DNA of 64,000 bases from Ruminococcus flavefaciens (GTDB lineage Bacteria > Bacillota > Clostridia > Oscillospirales > Ruminococcaceae), in NCBI RefSeq assembly GCF_900143025.1, contig NZ_FRCT01000006.1, forward strand, positions 189,083 to 253,082, in the 5' to 3' direction. The notes under the pieces were generated by a model that saw only the letters and a program-made list of their open reading frames with translations, ran no database searches and had not been told where the DNA came from. A program made the position numbers and the translations under genes. Shown piece after piece: positions 1-9,163 of this stretch (positions are counted from its first letter, which is position 1; every line of letters begins with the position of its first letter).

Positions 1-239
1 GCGGCAGAAGCGTCCGCAGGAGTATTTCTTTCGCCGAAATTTAAAGGGTTGCCTACGCCTTCTTTCTGCACGTCCCTTGAAGTGTCGTGCAGGGGATCGC
101 AGGTCTCTCCTGCGAAGTACCATGCATCAGCAGCAGAAGCGTTGAACACGGGTGTGCGGTCGTCTGCTATCGTGGGTACACAAGCGGCTGTACAGATCGC
201 AAATGCAGTAAGTAAGCCGCATATCCTCTTTAATTTCAT
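1..239 (-). CDS. Exported protein, N-terminal part only
   Basis: Reading leftward from ATG at 239, behind an AGGTGAT ribosome site, the frame stays open to the window edge. The first 20 residues (MKLKRICGLLTAFAICTAAC) are a basic start followed by a hydrophobic core, as in a signal peptide. A lipobox reading at TAAC is possible but poor, because position -3 is not Leu. About 60 further residues are polar and show no domain I recognise. It lies 11 bases downstream of the MIF homologue and may be co-transcribed with it. The function is unknown and the C-terminus is outside the window. Confidence 0.6.
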   Translation of the reverse strand, partial: MKLKRICGLLTAFAICTAACVPTIADDRTPVFNASAADAWYFAGETCDPLHDTSRDVQKEGVGNPLNFGERNTPADASA

Positions 240-249
240 TTATATCACC

Positions 250-591
250 TCAGAAATTAGAACCGTTCCAGCCCCAGTCATTGGTACTTGTGTACTTTAC
301 GTAGACACGGTCTGACGGTATGCCGATATTGTCTGTGAGTATGCCTGTGATATGGCTTGTGAGGGTGGTAAGAGCGTTTGAAGAAGCACTGCCGAAGATG
401 GATACCTCTACCATAGCGGCAGGAGCGTCCTCGCCCTTGAACCAGAGGTCGTACTCAGGCTCTATGCCTACCATGAGCCAGCCCTCGGACTTTCCGGGAA
501 TAGCTGTGATAGCGCGTCCCATAGCGGATTTGATGCTTGTTTTCTGTTCATCGGAAACAGAAACGTTTGTCTTGACATTAATGAATGGCAT
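250..591 (-). CDS. MIF/phenylpyruvate tautomerase family protein
   Basis: This 113-residue protein has the length and layout of the macrophage migration inhibitory factor family, part of the tautomerase superfamily. The catalytic N-terminal proline follows the initiator Met (MPFINVKTNV). A Lys sits in IPGKSEGWLMV, where MIF has its conserved active-site Lys. The C-terminus (DWGWNGSNF) resembles the VGWNNSTF-like tail of eukaryotic MIF. Family members show keto-enol tautomerase activity on phenylpyruvate or dopachrome analogues, but the physiological substrate in bacteria is unclear. There is no signal peptide, so it is cytosolic as read. It lies 81 bases downstream of the PLP enzyme gene, with a short palindromic repeat between them. 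Confidence 0.85.
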   Translation of the reverse strand: MPFINVKTNVSVSDEQKTSIKSAMGRAITAIPGKSEGWLMVGIEPEYDLWFKGEDAPAAMVEVSIFGSASSNALTTLTSHITGILTDNIGIPSDRVYVKYTSTNDWGWNGSNF

Positions 592-610
592 GATAATTCC
601 TCCTCATTGT

Positions 611-668
611 TATTTTAGTCTTCAGCCCTTAGCTATTAACCGTGAAGTCGCTTCCTAAGGGCTAATGG
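611..668. repeat. Short dispersed palindromic repeat (family B)
   Basis: The gap between the MIF homologue and the PLP enzyme carries CCCTTAGCTATTAACC followed by CTAAGGGCTAATGGC, forming an imperfect inverted repeat. The same kind of sequence (TTAGCC/GGCTAA blocks plus AGGAAGCGGC) fills the gap upstream of queA near 8740-8860. This is visible sequence similarity only; I do not recognise a named element. Confidence 0.5.
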
Positions 669-671
669 CTT

Positions 672-1952
672 TTATATGTTTATAAGTCCCTCAGAGAGCA
701 TTTCCTGTGCGGCAAGCATTACGCCCAGTCTGCCGCTGGTAAAGGTTATACCGCCCTGCATCCAGACTGCATATGGTTCACGGAGTGGTGCATCGGCTGA
801 AAGCTCGATAGAAGCACCGTTTGTAAATGCGCCTGCTGCCATGATGACCTGACTTGAATATCCGGGCATATCCCACGGCTCGGGAGTAACGAAGGAGTCT
901 ATGGGAGCTCCCTTCTGTATTCCGCGGCAGAATGAGCAGAGATGCTTCTCGTCGCCAAGCTTTACAGCAGTGATTATATCTCCGCGGGGCTCGTCCTTGC
1001 TTGGTGAGCACTCAAAGCCGAGAAGTGTGAAAAGCTCGCTTGCAAAGGTGCAGGTCTTTATGGCGTTGGCAACTACATCGGGAGCGAAGAAAAGTCCCAG
1101 AAGCATTTCGCGGTTCATGCCGAGAGTACAGCCTACCTCCTTGCCCATGCCCACACAGGTAAGACGATAGGAACAGAGCTCCACAAGGTCTGCACGTCCT
1201 GCGATATATCCGCCTGTACGGGCAATGCCGCCGCCTGCGTTCTTGATAAGTGAGCCGATGATAACGTCAGCTCCTACAGAAACAGGTTCACGCTCCTCAA
1301 CGAATTCGCCGTAGCAGTTATCCACCATTACGATAATATCGGGATTGCCCTTCTTAGCGGCATTTGCCATTTTTTCGATATCGGCAATGGTGAAGGCTCC
1401 GCGGAGAGAATAGCCGCGTGAACGCTGTATGTAAGCTACTTTAGCGCCCTTTACGGCTTCGGTTATCTCGTCGAGCTTGGGAGTACCGTCGTCGTTGAGG
1501 TCTACCTGACCGTATTCAACGCCGTAGTCCATGAGAGAGCCCTTTCCCTTTCTGCCGCAGATGCCGATGACCTCTTCAAGAGTGTCATATGGCTTGCCTG
1601 TAATGGAGACTATCTTGTCACCTGTTCTGAGTACGCCGAAAAGAGCTACAGACAGAGCGTGTGTGCCCGAAACAAAGTTGAAGCGCACAAGAGCGTCCTC
1701 TGCTCCGAGAGCCTGCGCGAATACCTTGTCTATGACCTCGCGTCCCATATCTCCGTAGCCGTAGCCTGTAGAGCCATAGAAGCAGGGCTCGCTGACCTTG
1801 TTGTCGGAGAAGGCTTTAAGTACCTTTGCTCCGCAGTATTCAGCGTTAGCGTCTATTCTTTTGAAAGCTTCGGCACAGTTCTTTTCAGCCTGTGCGGCAA
1901 GCTCGGTGAGCTTGCTGTCGAAGCCGTATATCTCGTTTATCTTATTGTTCAT
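672..1952 (-). CDS. PLP-dependent methionine gamma-lyase-like protein ('aluminium resistance' family)
   Basis: This 426-residue fold-type I PLP enzyme belongs to the YnbB/'aluminium resistance protein' family, a relative of the Cys/Met metabolism enzymes. Visible landmarks are the substrate/PLP loop FVSGTHALS (near 93-101), the aspartate stretch IIVMVDNCYGEF and the probable Schiff-base lysine in SLIKNAGGG, K237 by count. C-terminal blocks SSQVIMAAGAF and GGITFTSGRLG are also family-like. In other Firmicutes this gene often sits beside hflX, as it does here (154 bases apart). The true substrate is not established; aluminium resistance is a historical name. A cytosolic C-S lyase or racemase-like role is inference. 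Confidence 0.85.
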   Translation of the reverse strand: MNNKINEIYGFDSKLTELAAQAEKNCAEAFKRIDANAEYCGAKVLKAFSDNKVSEPCFYGSTGYGYGDMGREVIDKVFAQALGAEDALVRFNFVSGTHALSVALFGVLRTGDKIVSITGKPYDTLEEVIGICGRKGKGSLMDYGVEYGQVDLNDDGTPKLDEITEAVKGAKVAYIQRSRGYSLRGAFTIADIEKMANAAKKGNPDIIVMVDNCYGEFVEEREPVSVGADVIIGSLIKNAGGGIARTGGYIAGRADLVELCSYRLTCVGMGKEVGCTLGMNREMLLGLFFAPDVVANAIKTCTFASELFTLLGFECSPSKDEPRGDIITAVKLGDEKHLCSFCRGIQKGAPIDSFVTPEPWDMPGYSSQVIMAAGAFTNGASIELSADAPLREPYAVWMQGGITFTSGRLGVMLAAQEMLSEGLINI

Positions 1953-2106
1953 GTTTTATCCTTTCCTTTGTAGGGTGAGTTCACGGACATCAGCCTGCCT
2001 ATATTGAATATTATTTCACGGGGCGATGCAGGCGGCGTTCCCTACTATTCCTTTAAATTATATCGTTTTTTCTCGCTTGTGTCAACGCATTTTCGCTGAA
2101 AAGTCC

Positions 2107-3354
2107 TCAGACCTTATAACTTTCTGCTTCCTTGATGAGCTTTACATCAATGAGTGCGTCGATGAGAGTGCCGTTTTCGGCGTATTCCTCGGAGAATATC
2201 TTGCCGTCCTGTCTTATTCTGCCTATAAATCCGCCCTTATCATAGGGAACAAGAAGCTTCATGCGCTTTGCGGTCTCGGGGAGATTTTTCATAATACATT
2301 CGAGGAGCTTGTCGAAGCCTGTCTGCTCCTTTGCGCTTATCATTACTGTATTATCGTCCTCGAATACCGTATCAGTGAATGGTGCGGCATCAGCCTTGTT
2401 CATAACGTATATCTGCGGTATGCCTTCGCAGCCCAGCTCCGTGAGCAGCTTTGAGGTGACCTCTGCCTGTTCCTTTATTTCGGGTGAGGATAGGTCCTGC
2501 ACATTGAGGATAATATCCGCAGCCGCAGCTTCTTCAAGTGTTGACTTGAAGGCTTCTACAAGATTATGTGGCAAACGTCTGATAAGTCCGACTGTATCTA
2601 TCAGCATTACGCTTCTTCCGTCGGGGAGCTCGATAGAGCGGGAGGTTATATCGAGAGTGGCGAAAAGCTTGTTTTCGGCAAGTACTCCTGCATCTGTCAG
2701 GGCGTTGAGCAATGTGGATTTTCCTACGTTGGTATATCCCACTATAGCCGCACAGAGTACGCCGTCCTTTTTGCGGCGTGAACGGGAGAAATTACGGTGC
2801 TTTTTCAGTTCCTCAAGCTCGGCTTCGAGGTAGCTTATACGCTTGCGGATATGTCTCTTGTCGGTTTCAAGCTTAGTCTCACCAGGACCTCTTGTACCGA
2901 TACCGCCGCCAAGTCTTGAAAGGGCAGTACCCATACCTGTAAGGCGTGGGAGACGGTATTTCTGCTGTGCAAGCTCTACCTGCAATTTACCCTCTTTTGT
3001 CCTTGCTCGCTGAGCAAAGATATCAAGGATAAGGGTAGTTCGGTCAATAACGCGGACATCAAGTATCTGCTCGATATTTCTTACCTGTACGCCTGTGAGC
3101 TCGTGGTCGAATATGACAAGCTCCGCTTCGAGAGTGTCAAGCTGCTCCTTTAGCTCTTCAAGCCTTCCTGCGCCCATACAGGTAGCAGGGTCATAGGCGG
3201 GGCGCTTTTGTATTATAGTTCCCACAACATCGGCATTTGCCGTTGCAGCAAGCTCTGCCAGCTCATTTATGGAGACCTCTGCATCGAATTCGCCTGTGTC
3301 AACACAGGCAAGCACAGTTTTTACGGGAAGGTCCTCGGTCTTGTTTTCGTACAT
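2107..3354 (-). CDS. hflX: GTPase HflX
   Basis: This 415-residue protein is an HflX-type ribosome-associated GTPase, which splits stalled or hibernating 70S ribosomes under stress. The N-terminal half holds the family glycine-rich signature GIGTRGPGETKLE (near 150-165) and a basic helical linker. The G domain follows, with Walker A GYTNVGKST (near 206), DTVGLIRRLP as G3 and NKAD as G4. The C-terminal extension is short. The gene follows the GIY-YIG gene by 13 bases, so the two are probably co-transcribed. Length and motifs are complete. Confidence 0.93.
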   Translation of the reverse strand: MYENKTEDLPVKTVLACVDTGEFDAEVSINELAELAATANADVVGTIIQKRPAYDPATCMGAGRLEELKEQLDTLEAELVIFDHELTGVQVRNIEQILDVRVIDRTTLILDIFAQRARTKEGKLQVELAQQKYRLPRLTGMGTALSRLGGGIGTRGPGETKLETDKRHIRKRISYLEAELEELKKHRNFSRSRRKKDGVLCAAIVGYTNVGKSTLLNALTDAGVLAENKLFATLDITSRSIELPDGRSVMLIDTVGLIRRLPHNLVEAFKSTLEEAAAADIILNVQDLSSPEIKEQAEVTSKLLTELGCEGIPQIYVMNKADAAPFTDTVFEDDNTVMISAKEQTGFDKLLECIMKNLPETAKRMKLLVPYDKGGFIGRIRQDGKIFSEEYAENGTLIDALIDVKLIKEAESYKV

Positions 3355-3367
3355 ATATTACTCCTTG

Positions 3368-3676
3368 TCAGATAGTCTCGCGGCTGTAGAGCTCGGTATA
3401 TTCAGTACCAAAAAGCTCTCCCAAGCAGCTGTTATCGGCAATAAGCTTCAGCTTCTGTGCTTTGGAGAGCTGCTTTATTCGGTATTCGAGCTTTGAAGCG
3501 AGACTGCGGTTTTCACAGCTCCATATAGCTTCAAGAGAGACTGCTCTGTGTGAACGGGTGTATTTCGCGCATTTTTCCGTTCTGCCGAAATGCTCGTTCA
3601 TGCGGCGTTCCACATCGGTGGTTATGCCCGTATAGAGCAGGTCTCCCTCACATTTTATCATATAGACATAGTACAT
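3368..3676 (-). CDS. GIY-YIG domain protein (UPF0213/YhbQ-like)
   Basis: This 102-residue protein is a single GIY-YIG nuclease domain of the small YhbQ/UPF0213 type. The diagnostic blocks are YYVYMIKCEGDLLYTGITTD, in which VYM and YTG replace GIY and YIG, and then R-R-M-N-E-H, with the catalytic Arg in the first helix. A conserved Glu occurs in KLEYRIKQLSKAQK. The biological role of these stand-alone domains is poorly defined; nucleic-acid cleavage is expected from the family but not shown. It sits 5 bases downstream of the frameshifted membrane protein gene and 13 bases upstream of hflX, so it belongs to one transcription unit. Confidence 0.85.
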   Translation of the reverse strand: MYYVYMIKCEGDLLYTGITTDVERRMNEHFGRTEKCAKYTRSHRAVSLEAIWSCENRSLASKLEYRIKQLSKAQKLKLIADNSCLGELFGTEYTELYSRETI

Positions 3677-3681
3677 CTTTA

Positions 3682-6061
3682 TTATACCCAGAATGCGAAC
3701 ATTCTCTGTACTTCATAAGCCATTTCGGGGAATTCTCTGTTATAGATGTCAAATCGGAATGCCTGATTGAATTCCTGTACACCTGCTACTACAAGCCCCC
3801 ACATTACCGAGAACCACATAAAGGCAGATATGAGCTTTTTCTTGGTGGGATCGGTAATTCTGCTGTAGAAGAAGAATATGATAGTGTATGCGCCGAGCAG
3901 GGACTGCCATGCGAAATCCACCATATAGCGCACTGCGTAGCCGCTTTCCCATACCGAGGCAACGATGCCGAATGGTATGAACAGGCATGGTATAGCGATA
4001 TAGGCTGCTGAGAGAAGCTTTGCCCGTCTGCCGCCGTGGACCATTTTTACAGCCCTGCCCGAAAGCAGATATACGAACATAGGCAGCGCAAGGAAGAAAA
4101 GTCCCGAGGTATTGGCTGTGGAATTAAGGTCAGCGTAGAAATAACCGCCTGCGTTCATAAACTGGAACTCAGTGCCGATTATGGGGTAATATGTCTTGAA
4201 AACAGGTGGATTCAAGAAGTAGTTGTAAAGAGCTGTCCATGAAAGACGGGGGTGGAACTGAGTTTTTGTGAAGTCGTTGATAGTGAGCGAATACTGTATG
4301 CCGAATTCAAAAGGTGAGCCGAAACGGTCGTAGTTGTACCACATCTGTGCAAGACCTATGCAAGCCATAGGAACTATCGCGCAAAGCAGATAGCGGACTC
4401 CCGAGGACGTAAAAAGCTTCTTTTCAGACTTTTTCTTTGCTGCTGACATACGCGGCAGAGCAAGCACCATGAACAGTGCGGCTGTGATACAGTAAAGTAC
4501 AAGAGTAGGACGGCAGAGAACTGCTATTGCGAACAGAAGTGATGCAATGGCTGTTCTGCTGAGTATGGGCTTTTCTGTACCTATTATGTTTGCTGAGAAC
4601 AGGAAATATACCGCCCATGTAAGGGTTGCGAAGCCTGCGGACATTGCCACTTCGTAGAAAAGAGGTCTGCCGATGCTGAACCATACTCCGCTGACGGTCT
4701 GAATGAGGATAAGTCCTGCTATTGCTATTCCTGTGGGAGTTTTGGGGAAGAACCTTTTCAGGAATTCCTTGTAGAGTCTGGTAAGTCCTATCATGCCTAT
4801 AATGGCGAACAGGAGAACTGCTATGGAGTCGGGGAAGAAATATCCCGTCAGCAGGTGATAAGGCAGGAACACCAGTATAACAGGCGCTATGCCGTAATAG
4901 CTGTAGTAATGTTCGTTGAAGTAAACATGATCCCACTGATAGCGGATATGTGCTTCGTCAAGAGCGTCACTGTTATATGGGGTAGGGAAGTTATTGAGTT
5001 CGTCCACAGGCTCTGTGAGCAGGCGGGTGCTGCCGTGCTCGAAGGCTTCGACAAGCTCCTGAGTCATCTGATTTCCCGAGGGACGCTTCATAATATCTGT
5101 GATAGATGTGTTGTCGAGCTTAGTGAAAGTTATGAGTACAGCTGCAAGACAGGCGATATCGGTTATGATAACGCAGGCAAGGCGGAATATCTTCTTGTTT
5201 TTGGTGAAGCTGTACTGCATGGTCTTGCTCTTCATCATAAGCTGCCAGAAGCAGGCTGCAAACACGATAAGGAATATCCTTGCCCATGAGATGCTCATAG
5301 GTATCTGCTGATTGAAGGTTATGCCCTTTATGTATACCATGCCCTCGTCAAGCGGAGATACTGTGAGTTTAAGGTTGCTCACATCACCTGAGAGGTGGAG
5401 CTGTATGTAATGTGAATGGGGTTTGCCCTTGACAAGAGTACCCTCGGCTATCATCTGTCGGTAGTCGGTAGTTCTTGTCTCGTCCATTGCGTCGATAGAT
5501 ACATTGGCAGCCTTCGTGTTCTTGCCGAAGTCTATATCTACGAAAACATCTGCCACCTCTTCATTTATGCCTTTAAAGGTGAAGGTGGTGGAGCGGTCGC
5601 CGATAACGGCTATATCGTCCTCGGCAGGACGGTAATCCACATTGCTGTTCACTGAAAGCTCCTGAGCGGAAAAGCTCATTTCACCGTAGCTTCCGAACCA
5701 CAGGCGGAATGTTGGGATATTGAAGATAGTTGCTTCCAGCACAACAGCTATGAGGAGAGCCTTTACAGCAGTAACAGCTGTATGGTATCTGCGCTTTTTA
5801 TTTAATGTGCATATCAGCATGGACAAGCCTGCGGCTCCGCCAAGCATGAGAAAAGCGCCCTTGTATTCGCGTATCTTTATTATGCCGAAAGCTTCGGCTG
5901 CTGCTATAAAAACGAGAAGAACAGCAATGCAGCGGGCTGTACCGCGTAGACTTTTTGCTTATCTTGCTGTTTCCGTTTATGTCGCACTTTGCCTCATTAA
6001 GAAAAACTGCGGTCACAGCGACAGAGACCGCAAACATTAAAACAAACAGGAATGTATTCAT
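3682..6061 (-). pseudogene. Polytopic membrane protein, GT-C glycosyltransferase-like, split by a +1 frameshift
   Basis: Two frames together encode one membrane protein of about 792 residues. The N-terminal part starts at ATG 6061 behind ACGGAG (MNTFLFVLMFAVSVAVTAVF, one hydrophobic helix). It runs to an A5 tract (T5 at 5952-5956 on the plus strand), after which coding continues in the other frame. Removing one base of the run joins SKISK to SLRGTARCIAVLL. The downstream frame has many transmembrane segments, a soluble beta-rich stretch near the N-terminus (residues about 110-210) and an acidic/aromatic loop (DALDEAHIRYQWDH) like the first luminal loop of GT-C enzymes. A translation from an internal start (for example ATG 5847) is possible. 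This may be a real indel, a phase-variable tract or an assembly error. Confidence 0.65.
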
Positions 6062-6094
6062 ATAAACTCCGTATTATGGCGTTATGCCGTGATA

Positions 6095-7225
6095 TTATAT
6101 TCTTGTTGCAAGAAGCTCTGAATATTTTCCGCGGAACTGCTCGAAGCGGTCCTCGTCAATGGCTTCTCTGATCTTTTCGGTAAGTGTATTATAGAAATAA
6201 AGGTTGTGCTGAACTGCAAGTCTGCCTGCAAGCTGTTCGTTAGCCTTGAACAGGTGGCGTACATAGGCACGGCTGAAATTGCGGCAGGTCGGGCAGTCGC
6301 ACTGTTCGTCAATGGGACGGGGGTCAGTTTCATAGCACTTGTTGGTAAGGTGCATGATACCGCTCCATGTGAATACAGTTGCGTGACGGGCGTTTCGGCT
6401 GGGCATTACGCAGTCGAACATATCGACTCCACGCGCAACGGCTTCAATTATATTTGAAGGAGTTCCTACGCCCATAAGGTAGCGTGGCTTGTTCACCGGC
6501 ATATACGGCTCTACTACGTCGATTATGCGGTACATCTCCTCGGTCTCTTCGCCTACGGCAAGACCTCCGATAGCATAGCCGTCAAGGTCGAGCTTTGCGA
6601 TGTCCTCCATGTGCTTTATGCGCAGGTCATCGAAGGTTGAGCCCTGATTTATGCCGAAGAGCATCTGGTGCTTGTTAATGGTATCGGGGAGACTGTTCAG
6701 GCGAGCCATTTCCTCCTTGCAGCGTATGAGCCAGCGCGTCGTGCGCTCGATCGACTCCGCAACATACTTGTACGGTGAGGGATTTTCGATACATTCATCA
6801 AATGCCATAGCGATAGTTGAGGCAAGGTTGGACTGTATCTGCATACTCTCCTCGGGACCCATGAATATGCGGTGTCCGTCTATATGTGAGGCGAAATAAA
6901 CGCCCTCCTCCTTTATTTTTCGCAGCTGGGCAAGGGAAAAGACCTGAAATCCGCCGCTGTCGGTAAGTATCGGCTTATCCCAGTTCATAAACTTGTGCAG
7001 ACCACCCATTTGCTTTACCACATGGTCGCCTGGGCGAAGATGCAGGTGGTAGGTGTTGCAGAGCTCTACCTGCGTTTTCAGTCCCTTCAGGTCAACTGAG
7101 GATATGCCGCCCTTTATGGCTGCGGCAGTACCTACATTCATAAAGCAGGGGGTCTGGAAGGTGCCGTGAACGGTCTCAAATGTACCGCGGCGGGCTTTTT
7201 TATCGGTTTTAAGAAGTGTGAACAT
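6095..7225 (-). CDS. tgt: Queuine/preQ1 tRNA-guanine transglycosylase
   Basis: This 376-residue enzyme exchanges guanine-34 of GUN-anticodon tRNAs for preQ1 in bacteria. Key blocks are LTDSGGFQVFSL (substrate-pocket Asp near 90), GVGTPSNIIEAVARGVDMFD (near 255-275, holding the nucleophilic Asp region) and MPSRNARHATVFT. The zinc site is CDCPTCRNF followed by a His about 25 residues later. The length is normal. It is transcribed after queA and a PAS gene, so the preQ1 insertion and epoxyqueuosine steps are genetically linked. A short repeat lies in the 71-base gap upstream. Confidence 0.96.
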   Translation of the reverse strand: MFTLLKTDKKARRGTFETVHGTFQTPCFMNVGTAAAIKGGISSVDLKGLKTQVELCNTYHLHLRPGDHVVKQMGGLHKFMNWDKPILTDSGGFQVFSLAQLRKIKEEGVYFASHIDGHRIFMGPEESMQIQSNLASTIAMAFDECIENPSPYKYVAESIERTTRWLIRCKEEMARLNSLPDTINKHQMLFGINQGSTFDDLRIKHMEDIAKLDLDGYAIGGLAVGEETEEMYRIIDVVEPYMPVNKPRYLMGVGTPSNIIEAVARGVDMFDCVMPSRNARHATVFTWSGIMHLTNKCYETDPRPIDEQCDCPTCRNFSRAYVRHLFKANEQLAGRLAVQHNLYFYNTLTEKIREAIDEDRFEQFRGKYSELLATRI

Positions 7226-7232
7226 AGTCGCT

Positions 7233-7277
7233 CCTTTAATTAAATTCGTAATTCAGAATTCCGCATTAATAGATTAA
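7233..7277. repeat. AATTC-rich dispersed repeat (family A)
   Basis: The gap between tgt and the PAS gene holds AATTCGTAATTCAGAATTCC and a nearby GCATTAAT. The same vocabulary (AATTAGGAAT, GCGAAATTCGGAATTA, GCATTCCGAATTA) recurs at 10511-10544, 11453-11580, 12394-12426 and 56069-56092. I read these as copies of one AT-rich intergenic repeat family. Confidence 0.5.
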
Positions 7278-7296
7278 AGTTCAGCATGGCTGGATT

Positions 7297-7674
7297 TTAA
7301 TCTAAGTCAAATTCCTTGCCTCCGTCGGGATTTCTGTTTTCGCGTCTGCCGTAGAAGCCGATAAGCTCGGACTTTGAGTTCCTTACGGCAAGAATGTACA
7401 TATCCATATTGTTATGCTTGTCGTGGAGTGCGAACACCTTGTTATTCTTCTTGTCCTCCTTGAACCACTCAACGCTCATTACTACCTTGCTCATCATTTC
7501 TTCATCAAGATAGGTCTCAAGAAGCTTTCCTGTAAGTGGTGAAGCAGGAGCGTAATATCTCTCAGCAGCAGGATTTTCATATATGATCCTGTAATCCATG
7601 TTGCATATAACGATAGGTCCTTCCTCTGAATCAATGATTCCCTTGAAAAAATCAAAAAGTTCTAAATCAGCCAT
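7297..7674 (-). CDS. Stand-alone PAS domain protein
   Basis: This 125-residue protein is essentially one PAS domain. PIVICNMDYRIIYENPAAER is the typical PAS core start, followed by GKLLETYLDEEMMSKVVMSV and the strand pair FALHDKHNNMDMYILAV. No kinase, GGDEF or helix-turn-helix part is attached. The tail is charged. It lies between queA (21 bases upstream) and tgt (71 bases downstream), all on the same strand. A sensory or protein-interaction role is likely from the fold, but no ligand or partner can be named. A functional link with queuosine synthesis is inference from position only. Confidence 0.8.
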   Translation of the reverse strand: MADLELFDFFKGIIDSEEGPIVICNMDYRIIYENPAAERYYAPASPLTGKLLETYLDEEMMSKVVMSVEWFKEDKKNNKVFALHDKHNNMDMYILAVRNSKSELIGFYGRRENRNPDGGKEFDLD

Positions 7675-7695
7675 TTTTTTCTCCTTAACAATATT

Positions 7696-8727
7696 TTATA
7701 ATATACACATACTGTCGCCGAAGCTGAAAAATCTGTATTTTTCTTCGACCGCTGTCTTGTAAGCTGTCATTGTATTTTCATATCCCATGAAAGCGGATAC
7801 AAGCATGATAAGAGTGCTTTCGGGAAGATGAAAGTTGGTAATGAGTCCGTCTATGCACTTGAACTCGTAGGACGGGTAGATAAATATGTCGGTATAGCCC
7901 TCATGCTCGGAAATATTGCCGTAAAAGCTTGCAACGCTTTCAAGTGTGCGGCAGGTGGTGGTTCCGACGGCGATAACTCGTCCGCCCTTAGCCTTGGTCT
8001 CGTTTATGAGGTCGGCAGTCTCTTTCGGAATGTAGTAATGCTCGCTGTGCATCTTGTGGTCAAGGACATTATCCTCCTTGACGGGACGGAATGTACCCAG
8101 ACCTACGTGAAGAGTTACGAAAGCAGTCTTTATTCCGCGTGAACGGATATCGTCCAGCATCTCGGGAGTGAAATGCAGACCTGCGGTAGGTGCGGCAGCA
8201 GAACCCAGTTCCTTTGAGTATACGGTCTGGTAGCGTTCGCGGTTTTCGAGCTTTTCCTTTATGTACGGCGGAAGGGGCATCTGTCCCACATCTTCAAGGG
8301 CTGTGAAGAAATTGCCCTCGCACTCGAACTGTACGATGCGGTTGCCGTCGTCCTTTACTTCAATTACCTCTGCGACCAGTCGTCCACCGCCGAATGAAAA
8401 GCGTGTGCCCACCTTGGCTTTCTTTCCTGGACGGCAGATTATTTCCCAGCGTTTGTCTCCCTTCTGTTCCAGCAGCAGGAATTCGATAAAGGTCTGGTTG
8501 CCTATCTTTTCACCGTAAAGCCTTGCAGGGATAACTCGTGAATCGTTCATTACCAGCAGGTCACCTTCTTTGAGGTGATCGCATAGATTATAGAAGTGGT
8601 CGTGAGTTATTGCTCCCGTTTTTCGGTCAACACACATCATGCGGGATGCATTTCTCGGCTCTATGGGAGTCTGTGCGATAAGCTCCTCGGGGAGCTCGTA
8701 ATAAAAATCGGATTTAAGAAGTTCCAT
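7696..8727 (-). CDS. queA: S-adenosylmethionine:tRNA ribosyltransferase-isomerase
   Basis: This 343-residue enzyme transfers and isomerises the ribosyl part of S-adenosylmethionine onto preQ1-tRNA, giving epoxyqueuosine. The family start [18 protein letters not shown], the block [27 protein letters not shown] and the late [18 protein letters not shown] are all present. The start at 8727 has a GGAGA site 8 bases upstream. It is the first gene of the queA-PAS-tgt unit. The 5' region is occupied by a family B palindromic repeat, and the divergent lysine riboswitch promoter lies about 190 bases away. Confidence 0.96.
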   Translation of the reverse strand: MELLKSDFYYELPEELIAQTPIEPRNASRMMCVDRKTGAITHDHFYNLCDHLKEGDLLVMNDSRVIPARLYGEKIGNQTFIEFLLLEQKGDKRWEIICRPGKKAKVGTRFSFGGGRLVAEVIEVKDDGNRIVQFECEGNFFTALEDVGQMPLPPYIKEKLENRERYQTVYSKELGSAAAPTAGLHFTPEMLDDIRSRGIKTAFVTLHVGLGTFRPVKEDNVLDHKMHSEHYYIPKETADLINETKAKGGRVIAVGTTTCRTLESVASFYGNISEHEGYTDIFIYPSYEFKCIDGLITNFHLPESTLIMLVSAFMGYENTMTAYKTAVEEKYRFFSFGDSMCIL

Positions 8728-8737
8728 TAATATCTCC

Positions 8738-8862
8738 TTCTGTTTAGCCGTTAGCCTTTAGCTGTTAGCCATTAGGAAGCGGCTTTGCCGCTTTTACTCG
8801 GACGCACACTGTGCGCCCCTGCAATAAGCTGACGGCTCATGGCTAAAGGCTAAGGGCTGAAA
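8738..8862. repeat. Palindromic intergenic repeat upstream of queA (families B and C)
   Basis: The left arm contains GCCGTTAGCCTTTAGCTG and TTAGCCATTAGG; the right arm contains GACGGCTCATGGCTAAAGG and CTAAGGGCTG. The arms are imperfect inverted copies about 70 bases apart. The centre holds AAGCGGCTTTGCCGCTT and GCACACTGTGCGCCCC, two smaller palindromes. The second resembles the GCGCACA/TGTGCGC blocks at 28284, 47285 and 51928. The whole 125-base block could fold into one long cruciform or RNA hairpin. Confidence 0.55.
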
Positions 8863-8916
8863 TCATAATTTTGCACTGCAAAAATATGATTTGGCAAATA
8901 AAATTTCAAGAATGTA

Positions 8917-8945
8917 TTGACAATAGCTGATTTACGTGCTATTAT
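8917..8945 (+). promoter_or_regulatory. SigA-type promoter of the lysine riboswitch-asd unit
   Basis: TTGACA at 8917-8922 is followed after exactly 17 bases by TATTAT at 8940-8945. It lies immediately upstream of the L-box aptamer. Confidence 0.8.
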
Positions 8946-8949
8946 AGTA

Positions 8950-9117
8950 AACAAGGTAGAGGCGCGGCTGCGAAAAGTACCTGTACACGGGACGACCGGT
9001 CCAATGGTGTTCAGCGAAAGGCAATGCCGCCGAAGAGCTGTCTTTGGTAAATTCAGCTCTGGCTGCACACTAAACAGGTTTGCAGCTGTCATCATGCTTT
9101 GATGGAGAGCTATCGGC
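8950..9117 (+). ncRNA. Lysine riboswitch (L-box)
   Basis: The leader of asd carries the conserved L-box blocks in order: GGTAGAGGCGCGGCTGCGAA followed by AGTA, then AAAGGCAATGCCGCCGAAGA, then CTCTGGCTGCAC. A GGTAG/CTATC pair can close P1 (8955-8959 with 9110-9114). Lysine binding in this class promotes termination at the following hairpin. The gene it precedes, asd, is the standard target (aspartate pathway to diaminopimelate and lysine). The end points are estimates from the conserved blocks. Confidence 0.93.
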
Positions 9118-9163
9118 ATATTTTGTTTCTGATATGTCAACATTTCTATTATAACGCATGATG

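Noticed and set aside
5940..5970. Programmed ribosomal frameshift at the A5 tract
   Set aside because: The required shift is +1 whereas AAAAAG tracts promote -1, and no stimulatory structure was found. An indel or sequencing error is simpler.
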